Origin: Dipteris shenzhenensis
Lineage: Eukaryota; Polypodiophyta; Polypodiopsida; Gleicheniales
NCBI GenBank assembly: GCA_047967505.1
Contig: CM106539.1
Length of the DNA: 64,000 nucleotides
Reading direction: 5' to 3' (one strand)
The number at the start of each line of letters is the position of its first letter. The first letter of the stretch is position 1. Shown here in pieces: positions 34,898 to 44,662 of the stretch. The translations under genes and the position numbers were made by a program. The notes beneath the pieces were generated by a model. That model had not been told where the DNA came from and did no database searches. It saw nothing but the letters and a program-made list of their open reading frames with translations.

Positions 34898-35433
34898 AAG
34901 GCATTCAGCCCTCAGTTATCATCCAGCCTAGCAGCTTTGGGAGAGCAGAAAGGAGCACCATATGCACAGTCCTTGGGCGACTGAGCTTGGAGGGCTGCCT
35001 ACCTAGGCTGACACTCAGGGCAGCAAGGTTGAGAAGAACACTCTAGAATGAGAGTCTACATATGCTCGAGGTGGAGCACGCGGACTCAGAGATCTAGAAG
35101 TGCTTGACATCTAGTAGGAGAACCTTTTGGTATTGTATCCTATCCTATTTTGTGGACGGACTGATGGCCCACAACAGACCTTATAGGTGGCACAATAGGA
35201 TGGGGCAGGTATCACCTTGGATCAGCCAAGTGACAAGGCTGGTTGGGGCTGGTTGAGCCAGCCAACCAGGCCTTGGAAAGACTGGTCAAAAGGACTGGGC
35301 CCTGCACAATGAAACAAAAGGGCTCTTGCCCTAGGAGGGGCCAGGAAAGTCAGCCAAGGAGGGAGCAGAAAACCGACCAGCAGTCAGCCATTTTGGGTAT
35401 GCTGGGTCGGTCCACATACCAGCCCTCTAGGCC

Positions 35434-35440
35434 TATATAA
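35434..35440 (+). promoter_or_regulatory. LTR TATA box (LTR2, second segment)
   Basis: TATATAA within GGCCTATATAAGGAGGGC, equivalent to the box at 34888. Confidence 0.7.
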
Positions 35441-36069
35441 GGAGGGCATTCAGCCCTCAGTTATCATCCAGTCTAGCAGCTTTGGGAGAGCAGAAAGGAG
35501 CAGCATTTGTACCATCCTTGGGCCTCTACACACAAAGTGAAGAAGAGAGGTGTTACTGCAGACTTAGCTCCAGGGAGAGGCTGAACCTAGACTGTAGGGC
35601 AGAAGGTTGCTGAGATTATCTTCTGGTGCAGCAAACAAGCAGCAGTCAGGAGCGGCAGGAGACCTACTGTTGGAGCCTATTCCCGGAGGACCAAGAGAGA
35701 GGGAAGAGCTGCAGACTGAGCTTGGAGGGCTGCCTATCTAGGCTGCCACTCAGGGCAGCAAGGTTGAGAAGAACACTCTAGACAGAGAGTCTACATATGC
35801 TTGAGGTGGAGCACGCGGGCTCAGAGATGTAGAAGTGCTTGACATCTAGTGGGAGAACCTTTTGGTATTGTATCCTGTCCTATTTTGTGGACGGACAGAA
35901 ATATAAAGAGTTGTTTCTATACTTGCCTCTAAGCATTGTCTATTTACTAGCTTGCACATCTATGCACATAAGTTTAAGAAGTTTGTGATTCCACACCACA
36001 CTGTGTGAGCTCCTGGGCAATACTATCAGTCTTCTGCTGTGCATACCCTCTTTTGGATCATTTCTAACA

Positions 36070-36627
36070 TGGTATCAAACCCAAGTACGAGGTTCACAGG
36101 TGTGGGAGCCTGAAGACAGGGACCTTGCTTAAGGACGACCCTGATTCGGAAGCTCTTGGGAATCGACTTCCACAACTGGAGGACAGTGCTCTTGCGAGAA
36201 GGAGGGTTACTCAGGTTCAGTCAGGTGCGTTTAAAGTTCGTGGTCCAGGTTATCTGGAGATGTTCTTTTGTTGCGTATCTTGCCCAAGGAAGGACGGGTT
36301 GAAACAGACCCTCAGAGCACGGTGCCTGGAAGACTCCAGATTGTTCACTCATTATGAGGGGGACAACTGGAAGATCGTGGCGACTGGATTGCTCGAAGGC
36401 AGGAACGTGACTGAAGAAGGTGGTGCCAGGACGTGCTACCAAAGATGGACCTGTGTACCAGGATGGTGTGCGGAAGTAGAACCAGACCTGCTGGAGCAGG
36501 AGCCACTAGATGAAAAGCCAGGACAAGATTTCGACATCGAAGTATTTAGAGGACTACGACCCGGGAGTCACTGGAGCATCATCATGGACGTGTTGGCATT
36601 GGGCTGAGATGTGTCGGTGAGAGGGGG
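36070..36627 (+). pseudogene. INT2: 558-bp internal region of the non-autonomous element
   Basis: Bounded by LTR2 and by a GAGAGGGGG polypurine tract before LTR3. One frame is open across nearly the whole region (36071-36604, about 178 codons) but has no ATG until about 36260, so its translation is doubtful. It contains the phrases FKVRGPGYLEMFF and YEGDNWKIVATGLLEGRNVT. A different frame keeps the gag-like LGIDFHNWRT. No known enzymatic domain is present. Its primer-binding site (TGGTATCAAACC) departs from the tRNA complement, so it probably cannot prime. Confidence 0.7.
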
Positions 36628-36958
36628 TGTTGGAATGGTCACCTCCCCATCTGTAAGCCCCCATATGAGGAGAGCATGGGGGGGGTGAACCTAGGAAAAG
36701 AAAGAGGGAGGGGGCTGCCACATGGGCAGCACGTCACACAAAGAAAGGAGAGTACCTGGCAGAAGGAAGCTTGCCTCGAGGGCAGATCTGGTAGAGAATG
36801 GCCAGGTGACTGTGAAGGACAGAGCAGAGCAGATCTGCGCAGCATCTCCATGAAGGAACGAAGGCACGATGACATCAGACACTGTACGGATCTATACGGG
36901 CTGCTGCAAGGAAGTGTACAGAAAGTGAACGCGCAGGACGTGGTGCAGGAAAAGGGCT

Positions 36959-37402
36959 CTATTAGAATTTGGAGAGTGGCACTAGTGCCATTCTCTGATG
37001 ATTTTTTAAAGAAATTTACCATAACCTCATTAAGGGATGATGTTATTGTCATCCCCACTAAAACTAAAATGGTACTACTGCATTTTCTCTGCCACTTCGT
37101 ATGAGGTTGTGGAGAAGAAGAGAAAGGTCATTTGTAATGCATTTTTTGTTATATTTTAAGTGCTTCATTAAGAACCCTCATGATGTGGAGAATGGCACTA
37201 GTGCCATGGGGAAAAACACTCTCCACCATGAGGTGATAGGGTATAGTACTTTGTACAGTTCTCTGTCAGAAGTGACATTATCCTTTACCTCATAGGGACA
37301 ATGGCACTAGTGAAATTTCTTGGAATTATACTCCATAGGAATTATCGATGCCTGGAAGGAGAGAGGGTCAAGTATTACAAATGAAAACATAACATCAGCA
37401 AT
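36959..37402. mobile_element. AT-rich insertion with repeated palindromes in LTR3
   Basis: This segment of about 444 bp has no counterpart in LTR1 or LTR2 and is far more AT-rich than the LTR. The 14-bp perfect palindrome TGGCACTAGTGCCA occurs at about 36978 and 37188, and an imperfect copy (TGGCACTAGTGAAA) at about 37302. The first two sit in inverted contexts (GCCATTCTC versus GAGAATGGC). No transposase, clear terminal inverted repeat or target-site duplication was found, so MITE identity is only a guess. Confidence 0.5.
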
Positions 37403-37715
37403 GTGCAGCATGGCGGGATCCGTGGGCAGGCTGATGGCCTGCAACAGGCCTCATAAGTGGTGCAATATGATGGGGAAGGGATCACCTTTGATCAGCCAAG
37501 TGACAAGGCTGGTTGGGGCTGGTTGAGCCAGCCAACCAGGCCTTGGAAAGACTGGTCAAAAGGGCTGGGCCCTGCACAATGAAACAAAGGGCTCTTGCCC
37601 TGGTTTTGAGCCCCAAGAGGGGCCAGGAAAGTCGGCCAAGGAGGGAGCAGAAAACTGACCAGCAGTCGGCCATTTTGGGCATGCTGGGTCGGTCCACATA
37701 CCAGCCGTCTGGGCC

Positions 37716-37722
37716 TATATAA
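37716..37722 (+). promoter_or_regulatory. LTR TATA box (LTR3)
   Basis: TATATAA within GGGCCTATATAAGGAGG, the third copy of the LTR promoter box. Confidence 0.7.
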
Positions 37723-38361
37723 GGAGGGCATTCAGCCCTCAGTTATCATCCAGCCGAGCAGCTTTGGGAGAGCAGAAAGGAGCAGCATATCCACCATCCT
37801 TGGGCCTCTACACACGAAGTGAAGGAGAGGTGTTGCTGCAGACTTAGCTCCAGGGAGAGGCTGAACCTAGACCGCCTTCTAGGGCAGAAAATTGCTGAGA
37901 TCATCTTCTAGTGCAGCAAAAAATAAGCAGTCAGGAGTAGCAGGAGACCTACTCTTGGAGCCTATTCCCGGAGGACCAGGAGAGAAGGAAGAGCTGCAGA
38001 CTGAGCTTGGAAGGCTGCCTACCTAGGCTGACACTCAGGACAGCAAGGTTGAGAAGAACACTCTAGACAGAGAGTTTACATATGCTCGAGGTGGAGCACG
38101 CGGGCTCAGAGATCTAGAAGTGCTTAACATCTAGTAGGAGAACCTTTTGGTATTGTATCCTGTCCTATTTTGTGGACAGACGGAAATATAAAGAGTTGCT
38201 TCTATACTTGTCTCTAAGCATTGTCTATTTACTAGCTTGCACATCTATGCACATAAGTTTAAGAAGTTTGTGATTCCACACCCCACACCACACTGTGTGA
38301 GCTCTTGGGCAATACTATCAGTCTTCCACTGTGTGTACCCTCTGTTGGGTAATTTCTAACA

Positions 38362-38900
38362 TACAGGTCAGACTGCGGCTGTTGGCAAAGGGCTTGTTTG
38401 TAGCTGCAATGGCAGTCCTTTGCTGTGTCTGTAGGCCTGCATGGGGGGTCAGTCAGGCCACCCTTTGGGCAGCATACCCGTGGGTTACCAGCCCCCCAGC
38501 GGCCTGTTTATAGGCAGAGGTGGACCGTCCTGCTCGTCCACCAACTAGGCTTCCTGGTCAGCCTCTTTGAGGCAGGGGGGTCAGCCCCTTCTATGACTGC
38601 TTGACAGCCCCTTTCATGGCAGGCCTAGTCGGCCCATTTGGAGCAGGGGGTCTGCCTGTTTGTGAAGCCGATTATGGGAGGGGTTGAGGCTACCAGTGAG
38701 GGCTTTTCCCAGAGATCCCTTGGAGTCTCTCTCTCCATTTCAGCAGTTTTGGTTCATGCGCTCGCTCTCTCTTTTTTGGCCTGCCCTCAGGGTAGCCTTA
38801 GCAATGCTTCAAATTTGGCAAAGCAAAAATCAGGCGTTTTTAGAATTTTGGGAAATGCATTTTTCCTATTGGACTTGAATGAAGACTTTAAAGTAGTTGA

Positions 38901-38933
<33 letters not shown>

Positions 38934-39211
38934 CCCCCCCTTCTTTATCTCCTCAATTCTTCTTACACACCATCTCCACCTTTTTGCCCCCCCGCCCCCC
39001 CCCCCTCTCTCTCTCTCTCTCTTTATCTCGTGTAGTCTTCCTCCACAGCATTTCCTTTTTGTTTGCTTTTTCTATCATGGGCAGTAGGCGATTCAACAAG
39101 AAGCAAAATAGCCATTTTTTATTTTCAAAAGTTCTCGATTTTTTATTGATCCACATGCTATTTTTTCCTCTAGAAATCCTCCACATTTTTAACCTCTCTC
39201 ACTCTCTCTGT
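38362..39211. other. unclassified flank with CT microsatellites
   Basis: 38362-38700 repeats short CAGCCC/GGCCT phrases with no gene. 38901-38933 and 39006-39024 are (CT)n runs with poly-C between them. The frames at 38638-39268 are driven by these low-complexity runs. The end of the last one, from 39212, is genuine LINE coding sequence (see next entry). Confidence 0.5.
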
Positions 39212-39501
39212 GACCGAAACAAGATCATTAGAGCTGATATTGTCAAGTTGGAGACTGAGAGAACCTAGACTAGACCACATGAGCCCTTAGGGAAGAAGAT
39301 GGCATACTACCAAAGCCATTTTCTTCATTTATCTCCAGATGAACTTATAGCCAGGCCAGCATACATGGACACACACCTATCTCACGGGCTACGTAGTATT
39401 ATTAGCCAAATTCGAACCTCATCACATTAGTTAAGAATAGAGACAGGGAGATACACCCACACAGCCCCTCAGAATTGGATATGCCAGTTATGCCAGCAGG
39501 A
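39212..39501 (+). pseudogene. older LINE copy 2, ORF2 C terminus, left part
   Basis: The plus-strand frame from GAC at 39212 (DRNKIIRADIVKL, then SHFLHLSPDELI, then DTHLSHGLRSIIS) aligns with copy 1's minus-strand ORF2 (NQVIREDLLQLH; DHFLHITAEGFI; QIHLPHSMRISLG). It continues to the first half of the zinc finger (WICQLCQQ). The reading is cut at about 39501 by insertion of copy 1 and resumes at 45342. Two stops (near 39266 and 39430) disable it. Confidence 0.8.
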
Positions 39502-39524
39502 AAGAAAGAAAGAAAGAAAGAAAG
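39500..39524. repeat. (CTTT)n 3' tail of LINE copy 1 (minus strand)
   Basis: Plus strand GAAA repeated about six times; in the element's orientation it is a CTTT-repeat tail directly after AATAAA (plus TTTATT, 39525-39530). This is the 3' terminus of the minus-strand LINE, and it is a microsatellite rather than poly(A). Confidence 0.8.
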
Positions 39525-39760
39525 TTTATTAAAGTCTTCGGAAGACCGATGGATCTATGACACTGTGAAAATCCTGATACAACGAGCTGTGGTAGTGGAG
39601 CTACTAAACGAGCGTCCATACCAATGCAAAATGCAAAATGACAAAAATGCAGAATGGCAGTACTAAGTCCTAAGTACAACATAGTGATGTCGGTGGTCGA
39701 CTATATATCAATCTCAGCATCATCATCAATATCATCATCATCCCCAGCAACAGCAAGATA

Positions 39761-42700
39761 TCAGGATGGATGAGGCAGTGGAGGCATGAAGTCGGCAATA
39801 GAGTGCTGTCGGCCACTCAGAGATGCAGTCCTGGCACGTCTCTTCGTCGTAGCTCTACGTCTAACCAGGGCTACTGTGACCCCTGTCGATCGGGCTCCAA
39901 CTCTAAACAAGGAGGGGATGTCTCCAAGTGTGATCTGTGTGTCGACCCTCTGTCTGAGCTGTCGGGTCACGGGTTCCGGGTCACGGTCATGTCGAGGCCT
40001 CGTCTCGTTGGGGTCCATGTGATCTAGCTGAAAGAACTCCGTGATAAAGCTCTGAGAGGGATCAACCGAGGAAGAAGTCTGCTCATGTCTCCGTGCTCGA
40101 AGTATCCTCTCGCGGTGTCTAAGTGCCTCATGAATGAAACCTGCCAAACACCACTGGTCTGGGTAGGAGAGGAAATGGGCTAAAATCCCATAACTATCTC
40201 TGAAGAGGCAGTGGAAACGTCCTCGGATCTCATAGTACACAAGACACCTGAAGATGAAATGCTCCTCTGTCTCAACCTCCTGTATGTCACATAGCGTGCA
40301 TATGCGCCGCTCCCTGGGTAGTTCCTCTGCTATGCCGCTCTTGATGCGAAGTCTGTGTGAAGACACCCAGAACTGCCCAAGAGAGATCCTCATCGAGTGG
40401 GGTAGGTGAATCTGTGTGTATCTTGGTGGGTCAATGAAACCCTCCGCTGTGATATGTAAGAAGTGATCTCTGTAGAAGCTAAGCTTCACTGGGAGTTCAC
40501 TCGGTTCCAACCAGGTCCGAAAAGTGTGTAGCTGTAGTAGATCCTCACGGATAACCTGGTTGACCTCGTGTGATAAGAGGGGAGAGAACGGAGCATACAT
40601 GCTATACTGGAAGGGAGGTAGTCTATCCATGTGGAGCCCCAGTCGCTCAAACCATCTCTCTGTACGTGCATACCAGCACCTCTGATCTCCTCATGCTGCA
40701 AGTGCCATAGAAGAGGATAAAGCTATCCATGGTAGCCTGCTACGCCCCAAGGTATAATCCCCATATTCCCTAACTCGGTACAGATATGTGATGACCTGAA
40801 ATGCAACATCTAGCTGTAAAGGGGTTGACCCAAAGTTAGCCTGAATGATCTGGAGAGGAACGGATGACTTACCACGAATCATCCGTGATAGCATGAGAAC
40901 CTGTAGCCGCTCCACACGGGCCCACTCTGTATCCGACAAGTCTGGCCCCCAACAAGGATTGTCGTACATCCCCGCTGGGCGAGCCAAGGAGTCAAAACGC
41001 AACCCCCTGGTGCATGGATCCTGAAAGTGTAAGCGGAAGCACTGCCTCTCTAGCCTGGCCAATGAGGCATACCCTCTACTCAAGCATGCCTGCATCGCGG
41101 GTCTCATAATGAAGCTCGGTCTGAAGAAGATAACCCCAAGATAAGTGTATGATGAAACTATCTCAACAGATGACCCCGCAAATGTAAACTGCTCCTAACG
41201 CATGATGGCTTGAGATGTATTGAAGATCATGACCTTGGTTTTACCCAGGTTGACCTTCAAATCATGAGACTCACAAAAGGACTGTAGTGCGTCTAGGTGT
41301 CTCTGAAGCCCCTCTGTTGAGAAAGACAAGTGAGCCACATCCTCTGCATAGAGCAAAATCTGGATCAGCGTGCCTGCAGGAGAGCAACCTACACCCCCCT
41401 GTGTCTGCATCACTGTCTCAAGCTTGTAGAGGCCAAACAAGGTAGGTGACAAAGGACACCCTTGTTTGACCCCGATGGTACTCATGATCTCGTCTGTCCA
41501 CCCGGATCCTATCCGAACTCTGCCAGAAACTCTCTCGTAAACTGCCATGACAGCCCAAATGATCTCCTGGTCATAACCCAAGTCCTGTAGGCGCCGTATG
41601 AGACGGGCTCTCGGGACTGTGTCAAATGCCTTGGGAAAATCCCCAAAGCAACAATAAACCCTCTGCTTCCGTGATCTCGCCTCCTCGATGATACATCTGA
41701 GCGTCAAAATGTGGTCCATGGTTCCATGATCACGCCGGAATCCGGCCTGTCCTGTTGCTCTGAGTCCTCGACACTCTGCAAGTCTGCTAACCTCAGAGTC
41801 AAGTACTGATGCATAAATCTTGGACATGACATGTCCAATCATAATGGTCCTGTAGTTCTCCGGGCTCATGGGATCCCCTGCCTTGTGGATGGGTGAGATA
41901 GTGTTAATGGTCCAAGTGTGTGGAAATCCCAAACAAACCGCTTCATTAAAAAGCTTTGCTAAGATCGGGGCTAGAAGGTTAATCCCATATGCAATGAACT
42001 CAGTACATAGTCCCTCGTGATCCTTTGCTCGGCCATTATGAAGTTTCATTACAGCATCCTTTACCCCTCCTCTAGTGAAGAGGGTGCAGGATGTGGGACA
42101 AGGCATGTGTGAGAGGCTAGGGACTGGCTGATTTGGGATGTCATAAAGTGTGCGTGCATAATCAAACTAGATCTGGGTGTCAGTGAGTGGCGGAGGGGAC
42201 CGTCCTTCTAGAAATCTCCGCCAGAAGTCCTTAGAGTTGTTACTAAACAAAATGTTCAGTAGCTCCTCCTCGTTTCGACAAACGAAGTCTAGTTTCTTCC
42301 TTCATACCAGTCTATGGTATTCACGTAGCGTATCTGGTGCGCTCGGAAGACTGTTTTTAGTTTCGAATCTGAGTTGACGGCGTAAGGCCTTACACTCATC
42401 ATCGTACCAACTATTACAAGATACGGTTCCAGGGGGTGGTGGGCGGGTGGAGCGGGTGGTGTGGGAAAAGGCGTGAATGGCAGCCTCGTGTAGTGAGCGG
42501 GTGACAAGGGCAGCATGATCCTCTAAAAGGGGTATGAAGTCAATATAAGCGAGAAGTATGTACAGACGGCCAGAGTAAGAAGGCGAATGATCTCGATCAA
42601 AGCGTATATCGTGGTAGGTGGAGTAAGCCCTGAGTAGGGTGGAAGGTGCTGTGCGAAGGGAGGTGGAGATGCAAAAGAAAAGGTATATGTGATCAGTCCC

Positions 42701-43490
42701 TTGGGGGGAGAGGTGCTACAGTGAAGTCAGTAATGCGAGATGTGAAGACAGGGGATCCCATGATGTAATCAACAACACTGGAGCCCCCCCCATGTGGAAA
42801 GCATGTGAAACCACCTGAAGCGGGCCATCTGTCAGGACCATTATAGATAACGAGATCATGTATTCTGCCCGAGTCTAACAGGACCTGCCCATAGGATGAA
42901 AGTTGACCTCGCCTGTCAGCCGAAACCCGTAGCATACCTGCCTCCTCAAGGTCAACATCTGCCAGTAGAGTGGAATCATCTCTGAAATCAAGAAGTGGTA
43001 CCTGACGGATCCTTGTCCTCGCGTTGAAGTCCCCCACTAGAAGGACTTCTCCACGGCTAGAAAAGTCAACGATGGACTGATAAAGGGCAGCAAATGGGGA
43101 TGTCTCATCATCACCTCGAATATCTCTGGCAAAGTGGGAGGTCTCTGGGGGGAAGTAGCAAACTGCGACAAACAGATCCTGGCTATCCATGTGTCATATC
43201 CGGATCCAAAGAAATCTGGAATGTGTATCTCTCTGCTCTATAGAAATGATCCCCCGAAGTGTGGATCTGAAAAGGACTGCAACTCCACCTGAACCTCGAA
43301 CTCCTCCTGTACCCCTCGTCTCATCTCTGTAGGCAGACTCCCATGTACATCCGCTGACTATTGGGAGAGGGCGCTCTGGACTCTGATGTGTCTCTATATA
43401 GAAGACTATGTCGTGGCCTGTATAGGATTCCGAGAAGTTCCCTGGTTCTGACCATAAGGTACCATTATAGTTCCAAATGGTGCAGGACAG
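39761..43490 (-). pseudogene. LINE copy 1 ORF2: endonuclease, RT, CCHC finger, PIP-box tail
   Basis: The endonuclease starts near 43490 (TIWNYNGTL, then GHDIVFYIETHQ) and continues after a TGA at about 43194 through VCYFPPETS, LLVGDFNAR and VVDYIMG to 42693. The RT occupies 42106-41195: GLCTEFIAYG; QAGFRRDHGTMDHI; motif A CFGDFPKAFD; GVKQGCPLSPTLFGLY; motif C YAED at 41339-41350, where the usual YADD has Asp to Glu. After a TAG the thumb and connection follow (41107-40691), then after a TGA the C terminus (40630-39761). The latter has a finger CTLC...TEEHFIFRC (40244-40300) and two PIP-like motifs, QSFITEFF (40031-40054) and QHSIADFM (39785-39808). The endonuclease lies in a different frame from the RT, so at least one frameshift is present. 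It also overlaps the ORF1 end in the -1 frame. Confidence 0.85.
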
Positions 43491-44662
43491 GGTCTCGGAT
43501 ATCTGAGTCTCATAGGCCCCGCGTCCTTAGTAGGGGAGGGCACAGGTGTCCTACGGGGGCCTATAAGAAGTCGTCCCTCTCGTACCACTACCCACTTCCC
43601 CTCCTTTCGGTCCTGATCCCACTGTTGCAGCAAAGAGCGCCTCTCCTCAACCTGTAGAGGTGTGAGATCCTCATCCATAGAGATCGCTGGCTGATCTCGA
43701 AGGACTGACCTGCGTCGTAGAGCTGAAAGTCGTGCCTGAGTGTCATGAAATCGTATGATCAGGGGTTGCTCTCGGTTGGGATCTCTCCCCACCCGCCATG
43801 CCCTCTCTATCCTGTGCTCAGCCACACCCAAGGTAGCGGTCACGAACACAGTCGCATCTACCATCGGTGTAGCCTCAGTGCATGGTATCCCGCGTACTCT
43901 GATGTTGAGAGCCTTACTGGCTCTCTGCTGCTGCTCCATGAGGGTAGCCGAAACGGTGACCCTTGCAGGTTCCCGTTTGGCCACGTCGACCCATCTGGAA
44001 GTCTCCTCAATAGCAGATTGCATGCTCGCAATCTGTGCCTCGACCACCGGGGTACTCCCTGGGATAGTGTGTATGGCTGTAACCTCCTGTCGGAGCTGCA
44101 TGATATCCTGTCTGAGTCCCTGAATAAGACCCACCTGCTCCCGAATGGCCCTAGCCTGCTCCTGTATGATGCGGCTCTGCTCCTGGTTGAAGCGGACCTG
44201 CTCCCGTGCAAAGCGAGCCAGCTCCATCTCACGCTCACGAAAATTATGTATCTCCGTGAGTAGGGTCTCACGGGCCTCTGGTGTGCCAGTCCACCCATGT
44301 CCATGCTGAAACTGTGGTGACTGTGGCATGAAAGAGTGGGACTAAGTCCGAAAACTGGACGGTGGCTGAGTGAGGAACGGAGATGACAGTGGAATGGGTA
44401 AGGCAGTCCCAACGGGGTGTGGGAGGATGGGCTGACTAAGAGGGAGAGGGGAGAGTGAAGCGTAATGCGGCATAGTGTATGACACCTCGGAAGTAGGTGT
44501 CATAAGCTGTGTGAGAGCTGTAACAGGAGAAGAGGGAAAGGGAACACTGTTTACCCCGAGTCCACTTCGGTTGTAACGTGTGTTCACATCCTCCAAATTC
44601 AGTTGTGTCGTTTGCTTTTTTTTGTTGTTGTTATTTTCGTCTTTCTTGGCTTTGTCCCCCAT
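43406..44662 (-). pseudogene. LINE copy 1 ORF1: coiled coil, RRM-like and C-terminal domain
   Basis: The frame runs from ATG at 44662 (MGDKAKKDENNNNKKK, basic) to 43406 with one in-frame TAG at 44342-44344. The part after the stop (307 codons from the Met at 44329) has three domains. Residues about 22-85 form a Gln/Glu/Arg heptad coiled coil with repeated REQ..IQEQ phrases. Residues 140-208 resemble the noncanonical RRM of L1 ORF1 (ALNIRVRGIP, IERAWRVGR, PLIIRFHD). Residues 210-258 resemble its CTD (DEDLTPLQVEERR, KEGKWVVVREGRLLIG). There is no zinc knuckle. In animal L1 such a protein is a trimeric RNA chaperone; the same role is inferred here. The 3' end overlaps ORF2 by at least about 75 nt. 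The long plus-strand frames 43745-44263 and 43755-44123 are antisense shadows. Confidence 0.8.

Larger units (their letters stand above)
29141..36069 (+). repeat. LTR2 of the array, split by a LINE and internally rearranged
   Basis: LTR2 starts TGTTGGAAC at 29141, is interrupted at 29257/29258 by the LINE, resumes at 34334 and ends TTTCTAACA at 36069. It contains an internal junction at 35160/35161 where sequence near the LTR end (TGTGGACGGAC) jumps back to the U3 phrase TGATGGCC. The segment 34604-35160 is therefore repeated from 35161 on, and the first of these copies lacks about 190 bp present in the second. After removing the LINE and the duplication its length is about 1.3 kb, in agreement with LTR3. 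It is shared as the 3' LTR of unit 1 and the 5' LTR of unit 2. Confidence 0.75.
36628..38361 (+). repeat. LTR3 of the array, carrying an insertion
   Basis: Starts TGTTGGAATGG after the polypurine tract and ends ATTTCTAACA at 38361. After subtracting the foreign 36959-37402 segment it is about 1.29 kb, which I take as the normal LTR length. It is followed by TACAG (38362-38366); TACAA precedes LTR1 (27961-27965) and TAAAG precedes the upstream duplicate. This is consistent with an ancestral 5-bp target-site duplication for the whole array. Confidence 0.8.

Noticed and set aside
34686-37722. Frames starting MGLVEPANQALERLV repeated three times (34686, 35243, 37513)
   Set aside because: They recur only because the LTR U3 region is repeated; they cross the TATA box and have no domain, so they are LTR sequence rather than a gene family.
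43745-44263. 172-codon plus-strand ORF
   Set aside because: Antisense of LINE ORF1, whose domains and heptads are recognisable on the minus strand.
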